In this document: positions 56,798 through 64,000 of the stretch, in pieces
Layout: each line of letters starts with the position of its first letter
How positions within the stretch are numbered: position 1 is the stretch's first letter
NCBI RefSeq assembly: GCF_001043055.1
Contig: NZ_JYLF01000002.1
Coordinates: 434,001-498,000, forward strand
Direction of reading: 5' to 3'
From: Pseudomonas weihenstephanensis
GTDB lineage: Bacteria > Pseudomonadota > Gammaproteobacteria > Pseudomonadales > Pseudomonadaceae
DNA: 64,000 bases
Notes under the pieces: generated by a model
Told to the model about the DNA's origin: nothing
The model's database searches: none
The model's input: only the letters and a program-made list of their open reading frames with translations
Position numbers and translations under genes: made by a program

Positions 56798-57487
56798 ATG
56801 TTGAAAGGCTACGGGGCTGTCATCCTCGATGGCGCTTGGCTGACGCTTCAGCTCGCCTTGTCGTCCATGGCCCTGGCCATTGTTCTAGGTCTGATTGGTG
56901 TTTCTTTGCGCCTGTCGCCGGTGCGCTGGTTGGCCTGGCTGGGCGATTTGTACTCCACGGTCATTCGCGGAATTCCCGATCTGGTGCTGATTCTGCTGAT
57001 TTTCTACGGCGGCCAGGATTTGCTGAACCGCGTCGCGCCCATGTTGGGTTACGACGATTACATTGATTTGAACCCGTTGGCGGCTGGTATCGGCACCTTG
57101 GGCTTCATCTTTGGTGCGTACCTGTCCGAGACCTTTCGGGGTGCCTTTATGGCCATTCCCAAGGGGCAGGCCGAAGCTGGCATGGCGTATGGCATGAGCA
57201 GCTTTCAGGTGTTTTTTCGGGTGTTGGTGCCGCAGATGATTCGCTTGGCGATTCCAGGCTTTACCAACAATTGGCTGGTCTTGACTAAAGCCACGGCCCT
57301 GATTTCGGTGGTCGGCCTGCAAGACATGATGTTCAAGGCCAAGCAGGCGGCAGATGCCACCCGCGAGCCTTTCACCTTCTTCCTGGCGGTGGCCGCGATG
57401 TACCTGGTGTTGACCAGTGTTTCGCTGTTGGCGTTGCGACAACTTGAGAAGCGCTACTCGGTAGGCGTAAGGGCGGCTGATCTATGA
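56798..57487 (+). CDS. aotQ: Arginine/ornithine ABC transporter permease AotQ
   Basis: Inner-membrane permease of the HisQ type, 229 residues with about five helices. The ATPase contact loop reads EAGMAYGMSSFQVFFRVLVPQM. GAGG lies eight bases before the ATG. The stop overlaps the aotM start by four bases (ATGA), so translation is coupled. Confidence 0.92.
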   Translation: MLKGYGAVILDGAWLTLQLALSSMALAIVLGLIGVSLRLSPVRWLAWLGDLYSTVIRGIPDLVLILLIFYGGQDLLNRVAPMLGYDDYIDLNPLAAGIGTLGFIFGAYLSETFRGAFMAIPKGQAEAGMAYGMSSFQVFFRVLVPQMIRLAIPGFTNNWLVLTKATALISVVGLQDMMFKAKQAADATREPFTFFLAVAAMYLVLTSVSLLALRQLEKRYSVGVRAADL

Positions 57488-58182
57488 TCTTCGACTACAA
57501 CGTGATTTGGGACAGCATGCCGCTGTACCTCGATGGCCTGCTCGAAACCTTGAAACTGCTGGGTATTTCGCTGTTTTTCGGTCTGCTGGCAGCGGTGCCG
57601 TTGGGGCTGATGCGGGTTTCAAAATCGGCGCTGGTCAACTTCCCGGCGTGGCTGTTCACTTACGTGATCCGTGGCACGCCGATGCTGGTCCAACTGTTTT
57701 TGATCTACTACGGCCTGGCTCAATTCGAGGCGGTGCGCGAGAGCTTCCTGTGGCCGCTGCTGTCCAGTGCGACCTTCTGCGCCTGCCTGGCGTTTGCCAT
57801 CAACACCAGCGCCTACACTGCCGAAATCATTGCCGGTAGCCTCAAGGCCACGCCGCATGGCGAGATTGAAGCCGCCAAAGCGATGGGCATGTCACGCGCC
57901 AAAATGTACCGCCGCATTTTGTTGCCCTCGGCCATGCGCCGTGCGCTGCCGCAGTACAGCAATGAAGTGATCATGATGTTGCAGACCACCAGTCTGGCGT
58001 CCATCGTGACCCTGATCGACATCACGGGCGCCGCACGTACCGTGAACGCCCAGTATTACTTGCCGTTTGAGGCTTACATCACGGCCGGTGTTTTCTACCT
58101 GTGCCTGACCTTCATTCTGGTGCGCCTGTTTAAATTGGCTGAACGCCGCTGGCTGGGCTATATGGCCCCGCGCAAGGCATGA
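57484..58182 (+). CDS. aotM: Arginine/ornithine ABC transporter permease AotM
   Basis: HisM-type permease, 232 residues. Contact loop EAAKAMGMSRAKMYRRILLPSAMR; membrane segments such as LFGLLAAVPLGLMR and YITAGVFYLCLTFILVRLF. Together with AotQ it forms the channel. In P. aeruginosa an extra gene, aotO, follows aotM; here aotP follows after about 50 bases. Confidence 0.92.
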   Translation: MIFDYNVIWDSMPLYLDGLLETLKLLGISLFFGLLAAVPLGLMRVSKSALVNFPAWLFTYVIRGTPMLVQLFLIYYGLAQFEAVRESFLWPLLSSATFCACLAFAINTSAYTAEIIAGSLKATPHGEIEAAKAMGMSRAKMYRRILLPSAMRRALPQYSNEVIMMLQTTSLASIVTLIDITGAARTVNAQYYLPFEAYITAGVFYLCLTFILVRLFKLAERRWLGYMAPRKA

Positions 58183-58233
58183 TTGAGCGGTGTGCTCAAC
58201 GACTGATCCCCTGTTTTCGTGAGAACCGACAGC

Positions 58234-58998
58234 ATGTACAAACTTGAAGTCCAAGACCTGCATAAACGCTATGGCAGTCACGAAGTGCTCAAAGGCGTTT
58301 CTTTGGCCGCTAAAGCAGGCGACGTAATCAGCATCATCGGTTCCAGTGGCTCTGGTAAAAGTACCTTTTTGCGCTGCATCAACCTGCTTGAACAACCGCA
58401 TGCAGGCAAAATCCTGCTCAATGGCGAAGAGCTGAAATTGATCGCCAACAAAGATGGCGCGCTCAAGGCCGCAGATCCCAAGCAGTTGCAACGCATGCGT
58501 TCGCGCCTGTCGATGGTGTTCCAGCATTTCAACCTGTGGTCGCACATGACCGCGCTGGAAAACATCATGGAAGCCCCCGTGCATGTGCTGGGTATGTCCA
58601 AGGCCGATGCGCGGGAAAAAGCCGAGCATTACTTGAATCAGGTGGGTGTGTCGCACCGTAAGGATGCTTACCCGGGCCACATGTCTGGCGGCGAGCAGCA
58701 GCGTGTGGCGATTGCCCGGGCGTTGGCGATGGAGCCGGAGGTCATGCTGTTTGATGAACCTACCTCGGCCCTCGACCCTGAACTGGTTGGCGATGTCCTT
58801 AAAGTGATGCAAGACCTGGCTCTTGAAGGTCGGACCATGGTGGTGGTGACTCACGAAATGGGCTTTGCCCGTGAAGTCTCCAACCAACTGGTGTTTTTGC
58901 ATAAAGGCATCGTGGAAGAAAGCGGTGACCCGCGCGAAGTGCTGGTCAATCCGAAATGTGAGCGTTTGCAGCAATTCTTGTCAGGTAGCCTGAAGTAA
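58234..58998 (+). CDS. aotP: Arginine/ornithine ABC transporter ATP-binding protein AotP
   Basis: ATPase of 254 residues, HisP type. Walker A IGSSGSGKSTFLRCI, Q-loop VFQHFNLWSHMT, signature MSGGEQQRVAIARAL, Walker B VMLFDEPTSALDPELVG and H-loop VVVTHEMGFA intact. I used the ATG at 58234 (MYKLEVQDLHKRYG), five codons inside the open frame. Confidence 0.94.
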   Translation: MYKLEVQDLHKRYGSHEVLKGVSLAAKAGDVISIIGSSGSGKSTFLRCINLLEQPHAGKILLNGEELKLIANKDGALKAADPKQLQRMRSRLSMVFQHFNLWSHMTALENIMEAPVHVLGMSKADAREKAEHYLNQVGVSHRKDAYPGHMSGGEQQRVAIARALAMEPEVMLFDEPTSALDPELVGDVLKVMQDLALEGRTMVVVTHEMGFAREVSNQLVFLHKGIVEESGDPREVLVNPKCERLQQFLSGSLK

Positions 58999-59122
58999 CT
59001 GCGATTTCAAGACTGCCGTTGTGCACCAAAATAGGTCATGCTCCGCACCCTGCGCAGCTGGCCTAGGCTGAGTATCTGGCGCAATTGGTTTCTCTCTCTC
59101 GTTTTGTTCCGGATAGCACGCT

Positions 59123-60103
59123 ATGACCGCCCATCGAATTGGTTTCCTTATTTGGCCCAGCACCAAAGCGCTGACCCTGGCGCTGGCCGAGGAAGCGTTG
59201 CGTGTTGCTCAGCGCGTGCACCCTGAAGTCGTTTATGAGTTGGTGTTCTTGCAGGCCGAGGCGCCAGCAGAAGGCGCCTGGCAACTGCCGGGGGAGCCGT
59301 GGGCGGGCAAGCTTGAAGGCTGTCAAAAACTGTTTTTGCTGGCCGATGAGCCACCGCTGGTCGTGGCCTCTGCACTGGGCAGCGCCCTGAAGCAGGCGGT
59401 GCGAGCGGGTTGCGTGATTGGTGGCTTGTCAGCCGGGGTGTACCCGTTGGCACAATTGGGCCTGCTGGATGGTTATCGTGCAGCGGTGCATTGGCGTTGG
59501 CAGGATGATTTTGCGGAGCGCTTCCCCAAAGTGATCGCCACCAGCCATTTGTTCGATTGGGATCGCGATCGCTTGAGCGCGTGCGGTGGCTTGTCGGTGC
59601 TGGATTTGCTGCTGGCGGTGCTTGCCCGGGACCATGGTGCCGAGTTGGCGGGTGCGGTATCTGAAGAGTTGGTGGTGGAGCGTATCCGTGAAGGCGGTGA
59701 GCGTCAGCGCATTCCTTTGCAAAACCGTTTGGGTTCAAGCCACCCCAAGTTGACCCAGGCTGTGTTGCTGATGGAGGCCAACATTGAAGAGCCTCTGACC
59801 ACCGACGAAATCGCCCAGCATGTGTGCGTGTCCCGTCGCCAGCTGGAGCGCATCTTCAAGCAGTACCTTAATCGTGTGCCCAGCCAGTACTACCTGGAGC
59901 TACGCCTGAACAAGGCCCGGCAAATGCTGATGCAAACCAGCAAGTCGATCATTCAGATCGGCTTGTCGTGTGGTTTTTCATCAGGGCCGCATTTCTCCAG
60001 TGCGTATCGCAACTTTTTCGGCGCCACTCCCCGCGAAGACCGTAACCAGCGTCGCAGCAGCAGCCCCTTTGAGTTGTCCTCAGCTTCGCCAGAGCGCGGC
60101 TGA
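59123..60103 (+). CDS. argR: Arginine-responsive regulator ArgR (AraC family)
   Basis: Controls arginine uptake and catabolism (aot, aru) and represses arginine synthesis in Pseudomonas. 326 residues: an N-terminal DJ-1/glutamine-amidotransferase-like ligand domain (IGFLIWPSTKALTLALAEEAL; VIGGLSAGVYPLAQLGLLDG) and a C-terminal AraC/XylS double helix-turn-helix (TTDEIAQHVCVSRRQLERIFKQYL; IIQIGLSCGFSSGPHFSSAYRNFFG). Its N-terminus is close to P. aeruginosa ArgR. It is the last gene of the aot set and convergent with the large LRR protein, only two bases apart. Confidence 0.94.
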   Translation: MTAHRIGFLIWPSTKALTLALAEEALRVAQRVHPEVVYELVFLQAEAPAEGAWQLPGEPWAGKLEGCQKLFLLADEPPLVVASALGSALKQAVRAGCVIGGLSAGVYPLAQLGLLDGYRAAVHWRWQDDFAERFPKVIATSHLFDWDRDRLSACGGLSVLDLLLAVLARDHGAELAGAVSEELVVERIREGGERQRIPLQNRLGSSHPKLTQAVLLMEANIEEPLTTDEIAQHVCVSRRQLERIFKQYLNRVPSQYYLELRLNKARQMLMQTSKSIIQIGLSCGFSSGPHFSSAYRNFFGATPREDRNQRRSSSPFELSSASPERG

Positions 60104-60105
60104 TG

Positions 60106-63100
60106 TTATTCTTCTGACTCGGGGATGAGAACCGGGTCGATACCGTCTTCGTCTTCCAGGTTAATGTTCATGTCAAACCCTGTTTGGGCAAAGTACTCGC
60201 GCACCCGGTTCAGCGACGCCTGTGAAAGAGGGTTGTCATCAAGATCAAGCGCCTCGGCTATAAAGGCGGGCGCCTCGAAAAGTTCGGTGGGTAAATCGCT
60301 TATCAGGTTTTCGCTCAAGTCGACGACTTCTAATTCCGAAAGCCCCAAGATTGAGGTCGGGAACTCGGTGAGTTCTGTATTGCGCAAATGCACAGTGTTT
60401 AGGTTCAGCATATTGCCAAAGTCCGGGGTTATGTTGAGCGGGTTCTGATCCAGGTCAATGTATTCCAAGTACTCAAGCCCGGCCAGGCCTGCGGCGCTGT
60501 CAGGGGTCAAGGTGATGGAACTTTGCTCCAGGCGTAACTCTGTCAGATTTTGCATTGAGAGCACGGCGTCTGGTAAGTGATCGAGTTCAAAACCTCGTAG
60601 ATCCAGTGCGCGCAATTTCGGGAACCGTTGCAGAAACTCGTTAATGCCAGTTATAGCCCCCCTGCCCGTCAACGACAGGAGCGTGACGTGGCTGAAGTCA
60701 GCGTTAATGGGGGGCATATCTTCCAGGATCGGGCGGGTGAACGTCAGTTCAAATCCGTCCCGTGATGGGTCTGTGTAATGGTTGTCGAAGGCTGTTTGCC
60801 GACGCCAAGCTCGTTCAAGCTCCCGGCTGAATGCACGCCTGTCCTGAACTCTGGCCACCCGTGAGTTGGGTGAGAGCATGTCGCCGGTTCGTTGATTTGC
60901 GGCGGGTGCGTTCAGGGTCCAGACCTCTAAGTCATCTCGCAGAGTGTTCAGCTCTTTTTCCTGCTCGGCAAGCCGCGCCTTAGCCATGCTTTCGGTGCTG
61001 GGCAACGTGGCCATGACGCGAGCCCTTTCGCGTGCGTCCAAACTTGGATAAAGCTCATGTACCAGCCTCTCAAGAGTTGAAGGGGCACGCTCAGGCGCAT
61101 CGGCGCCAAGCAGGGGGTAACTGGCGCGCCCATGCACCAGTTCCATCGGAGATTTGAAGTCCATAGCGACTACTGGATGGTCGAAATGGCTGCTGACGCT
61201 CAAGCGTGGTAACAAAGGCTGGGCCTGAACGCGCGCTTTGAAGGCTGCCCCCTGGCCGGGGTGCGCGAACCCTAGGGCTTGACGCTCAAGGTCAGGTAAT
61301 GCATGAAGCAGGGCGCTGTACAGGTCGTCCGGGCCGTGCAGTTCATGGTTAAGCGCATCACGCGCGCTGTAGCGGTTTTCGGATTTGATCAAGACTTTAC
61401 GAAGAGGCGCCATTTCGTCGCCAAGGCTGTTTAGAAGGGGGCCGGTAAAGTGTTTTTCACGAATCTCCAGGCGCACGTCCTGGGGCCAGCCGGGCATGGC
61501 TTCAATCGTTTTGAGTGTGAGCCATTCACTGTCCGGATTGTGGATAGAGTCCAGAAACATGCCTTCGTAAGCGCGGTTGATTCGGCTTTCCATTAAATGC
61601 CAGCGGGCTTCTTCCAGAAGGCGAGGTGCAATGGTCTTTTCATTGAGCAATTGCAGTATTTCATCGCCGCTGGCATGCCAGATCAATTCTTTGGCGGCAT
61701 TGTTAGGCAGGCCTGGAAGTGCGGTTTGTAACAGCGTTACCTCGGCGCTGCCTCGTTGTTCGAGTGTCTCGTATCGCGAATTGAACAGCTCGGTACGTTT
61801 CAGGCGGGCAAGATCAGCCAGGCGCTGATAAAGCCGGGTAATCCTGTCCGGCATTTTAGGCAATGGGTCGCCAGACGCGGGGCTGGTGCCAATCAGTTGC
61901 TTGGTTTCGCTGTCTTCCAGCTGCTGGAGCACGCAGGTTACTAACTCGCCATCCCGCATTTTTGATTCAGGGACGGTGATGCGTAATCCCGGCGTTGAGG
62001 CTGACGGGTATTGGGCCAGTACCTGGCCTTGCTCGTTGATGAGCGAAATCACTCTGGAGGGCGGCCAAAGCTGCGGCTGGACCAAGAGTTGCAGCTGGGT
62101 TTGCGGATCGGCCAAGCGTTGCAGGGCCGGATCGGCGCTTTGCATTCGGGCAATGAAACGTTCAATCTGCGCATCAATTCTGAAACGCTGTAGCGTGTCG
62201 GCCAGCAGCGCGGGTGTAGGAAGCGCATCGCTGATCACACGACGAAGCACACCTGGATCGGTTCGGGTTATCGCAAGAATCCGTGACGCTTCAATATCGG
62301 AAAAATCACTGTTAAGTGGATTGAGGCGTTTGAACAGTTGCTCGTTGCTCCATTGAAGCGGGGTTTCGGTTTCAGCGATCCAGGCCCCAGAGCCGTTGTG
62401 GCGTACGCGGGGTGAATAGGCTCTGCGCTGTGAGGGGTGTTTGATTCGGTAGCCGGGCGGACGTGATGTCGGCTCGATCTGGTAGGTTTTGCCCTCCAGG
62501 CTCAAGTGCAAGGCGCTGTCATGCGTATACACCCCGGTCTCGTCGGGTTGCACGTGAGTGGGCAGGGGCGCGGTATGTTCGTAGGGAGCGAGGTTAGGTT
62601 CCCATAATCGGGGTTCACCGTTCGACAGGGTCACGCGTTTCAAGCTGTCAACAAAGGGGGAGGATTGGATCTTCAGGGCCTCGCCGATGACTTTGCCACC
62701 GATGGCGAACGTAGCCGTCTGGGCCACGGTTTCTAGCACGCTGAATAAGTGGTTCCAGGCTTCGAGGGTTTTGCCCTGGGACCAATCCCGAATGCCTTCA
62801 TATGTGTCATCTACGATTTGCCAAGCCATTTGTGCCAGCACCAGTCCCCCTAGCACGGGGATAAATGGCGCGGCGACGAATTCGATGGCGTTCAACACAA
62901 GCTCGGCGATGGCTTTAAGTTTTTCTTTGCGCTCGTGCCGGGTTTTTTGGTCTTCGGTGTCGGTTGGCACCGCAATTAATGGCGCGTCAGCCAGTATTTT
63001 CTGGCGTGTTTTTTGGTAGAGGTATTCTGTGTAGTCTTGCGTGATTTCTAAGAGGGTAAAGGCCAGTGTCGGGCTTTCAATCGGTTCGACACTGATGTCG

Positions 63101-64000
63101 GGCGGATAGTCTTCTGGTCGGCCTTCCGGAACTTGCGCTGCGTCAATCAGGGTAAACCACAGCGACTGCTTGAGTGTGCTGAAAAACAGGCCCAGTTGAG
63201 CGTGGCTGATGAAGCGGCTGAAGTATTGCTGATAGTGCTCACTGCGTAAGTTTTGCGCCAGTACTGCTATGCCTTCAGAGATTGAGGCATACCGTTTAAG
63301 TGGGTGTTGTGGGTCATTTGGCAGGTAAATGACGACTTCAGTGTTATGGCCGGAGGTTATCGCTGGGTGAGTAAAAACAAGTACGCCGGTTAAGTCAGTG
63401 CCTAGTAGTGTCAGGCTGCAAGTGGACAGGGGGGGATGCAATGCACTCGTCCATGCGGCCTCCTGGCCCAGGATGGACAGCGATTCGAAAATGCTTTGGC
63501 TAATATCGCCTTGCACCAGAGCGGAGTGCATGGCGGCCTCAAATGCGGTTCTTTGCTGGTGCCTGACCTTGGTTTTAAGGGTGAGCTCTTGGCTTTTATT
63601 GTGGACGCCTAGATGCTGTTCAAGATGTGCTTTGTACTGACCGCCTAAATCCAGTTCTCGGCACAGCTTTATGAAGTCCGCCACGGGCAGTTGCTCCGTG
63701 AGTGTGTCCAGTATTTTGTAATACCCGGTGGTGGTGGGTTTGATAATAAAACCGGAATCGAAAGTGTGGGCGCTGACCTCGGTTTCACACTGTTCGAAAT
63801 TGTGCAGGGCGGCGTCCAGGATTGATACTTTCCAGGTTTTGTAAGCCCCCGTGTTCAGATTTAACAGAGGCACTTTCAACGGGATGTACAGATTAATGAA
63901 CGTCTCTTTCAGATCGAGTGAACGGTCGACGTTGTAGTGCGTGTGCAAGGCTTGTTTGAGTATTGGCTCTGCAAAGCCATAGATGTCCTGCAGCGTCTCC
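60106..64000 (-). CDS. Large dermonecrotic-toxin-like leucine-rich-repeat protein, 5' end outside window
   Basis: Partial gene, 1297 codons in the window; the frame is open to position 64000 with no start (ETLQDIYGFAEPILKQALHT precedes the first TTG at 63948), so it begins further right. Counting from 63948, residues 1-600 resemble the DUF6543 (dermonecrotic toxin) domain of Pseudomonas effectors, with a hydrophobic segment at 349-379 (LVLNAIEFVAAPFIPVLGG). Residues ~1087-1240 form about six leucine-rich repeats (LRALDLRGFELDHLPDAVL, LEVVDLSENLISDLPTELF). In related proteins a NEL ubiquitin-ligase domain follows; here the chain stops at DPVLIPESEE, so no ligase cysteine is present. Secretion or host target is inferred only from family. 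Confidence 0.82.
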   Translation of the reverse strand, partial: ETLQDIYGFAEPILKQALHTHYNVDRSLDLKETFINLYIPLKVPLLNLNTGAYKTWKVSILDAALHNFEQCETEVSAHTFDSGFIIKPTTTGYYKILDTLTEQLPVADFIKLCRELDLGGQYKAHLEQHLGVHNKSQELTLKTKVRHQQRTAFEAAMHSALVQGDISQSIFESLSILGQEAAWTSALHPPLSTCSLTLLGTDLTGVLVFTHPAITSGHNTEVVIYLPNDPQHPLKRYASISEGIAVLAQNLRSEHYQQYFSRFISHAQLGLFFSTLKQSLWFTLIDAAQVPEGRPEDYPPDISVEPIESPTLAFTLLEITQDYTEYLYQKTRQKILADAPLIAVPTDTEDQKTRHERKEKLKAIAELVLNAIEFVAAPFIPVLGGLVLAQMAWQIVDDTYEGIRDWSQGKTLEAWNHLFSVLETVAQTATFAIGGKVIGEALKIQSSPFVDSLKRVTLSNGEPRLWEPNLAPYEHTAPLPTHVQPDETGVYTHDSALHLSLEGKTYQIEPTSRPPGYRIKHPSQRRAYSPRVRHNGSGAWIAETETPLQWSNEQLFKRLNPLNSDFSDIEASRILAITRTDPGVLRRVISDALPTPALLADTLQRFRIDAQIERFIARMQSADPALQRLADPQTQLQLLVQPQLWPPSRVISLINEQGQVLAQYPSASTPGLRITVPESKMRDGELVTCVLQQLEDSETKQLIGTSPASGDPLPKMPDRITRLYQRLADLARLKRTELFNSRYETLEQRGSAEVTLLQTALPGLPNNAAKELIWHASGDEILQLLNEKTIAPRLLEEARWHLMESRINRAYEGMFLDSIHNPDSEWLTLKTIEAMPGWPQDVRLEIREKHFTGPLLNSLGDEMAPLRKVLIKSENRYSARDALNHELHGPDDLYSALLHALPDLERQALGFAHPGQGAAFKARVQAQPLLPRLSVSSHFDHPVVAMDFKSPMELVHGRASYPLLGADAPERAPSTLERLVHELYPSLDARERARVMATLPSTESMAKARLAEQEKELNTLRDDLEVWTLNAPAANQRTGDMLSPNSRVARVQDRRAFSRELERAWRRQTAFDNHYTDPSRDGFELTFTRPILEDMPPINADFSHVTLLSLTGRGAITGINEFLQRFPKLRALDLRGFELDHLPDAVLSMQNLTELRLEQSSITLTPDSAAGLAGLEYLEYIDLDQNPLNITPDFGNMLNLNTVHLRNTELTEFPTSILGLSELEVVDLSENLISDLPTELFEAPAFIAEALDLDDNPLSQASLNRVREYFAQTGFDMNINLEDEDGIDPVLIPESEE

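Overview
The window is chromosomal DNA of a Pseudomonas (gammaproteobacterium). The evidence is a complete Entner-Doudoroff/glucose-uptake block in the gene order known from P. putida and P. aeruginosa (gap, edd, glk, gltR, gtrS, gts/glt transporter, oprB, mutarotase, hexR, zwf, pgl, eda). The acs-aotJQMP-argR order, the fadD pair with a MaoC hydratase, and several Pseudomonas-specific small families (DUF2790, PA2169-type, hemO/pigA type) agree with this. Base composition looks moderate, lower than P. aeruginosa, which fits the fluorescens/fragi side of the genus; that placement is inference. I saw no rRNA, tRNA, CRISPR array or insertion sequence. The last gene runs off the right edge.

Layout. 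1-7.1 kb: an ArcD-type arginine/ornithine antiporter, a YbaN-like membrane protein, then a haem-uptake cell-surface-signalling locus on the minus strand (ECF sigma, FecR-type regulator, TonB receptor with a signalling domain, haem oxygenase) with a near-palindromic Fur box upstream. 7.3-25.7 kb: glucose import and catabolism, with HexR-type boxes between gap and edd and upstream of zwf; gap is coupled to a methylglyoxal synthase, and a two-repeat AP2-like protein sits inside the block. 25.8-36.5 kb: an aminotransferase, small proteins, PhaJ-type hydratase, a lipase-like hydrolase, two fatty acyl-CoA ligases, CsbD, a YihY-type membrane protein, peptide deformylase, a GNAT enzyme and two REPIN-like repeats. 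36.8-42.1 kb: a double-PAS chemoreceptor, a hypothetical gene, and the gluconate module gntR / gntK / gntT, each start preceded by a copy of the same AGCGCT-centred site. 42.1-53 kb: AlaC-type aminotransferase, a GyrI-like protein, GNAT, a decayed MddA-like gene, a GAF histidine kinase, PepSY, GlpQ, a MASE2-GGDEF cyclase, an XRE regulator with a small downstream ORF, nrdB, a secreted 13-residue-repeat protein and a DUF2790 protein. 53.3-60.1 kb: acetyl-CoA synthetase, then the arginine/ornithine ABC transporter and its regulator ArgR. 60.1-64 kb: a very large dermonecrotic-toxin-like/leucine-rich-repeat protein without a visible NEL ligase domain.

How the genes work together: OprB and GtsABCD bring glucose in; Glk, Zwf, Pgl, Edd and Eda turn it into pyruvate and glyceraldehyde-3-phosphate; Gap oxidises the triose. 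HexR, sensing the Edd substrate KDPG in known relatives, represses gap, edd and zwf. GltR/GtrS control transport, and GntT/GntK feed gluconate in at 6-phosphogluconate. No complete undescribed system stands out. The best leads are the two-repeat AP2-like protein, the repeat-bearing secreted protein, the NEL-less LRR toxin-like gene and the small ORF beside the XRE regulator.
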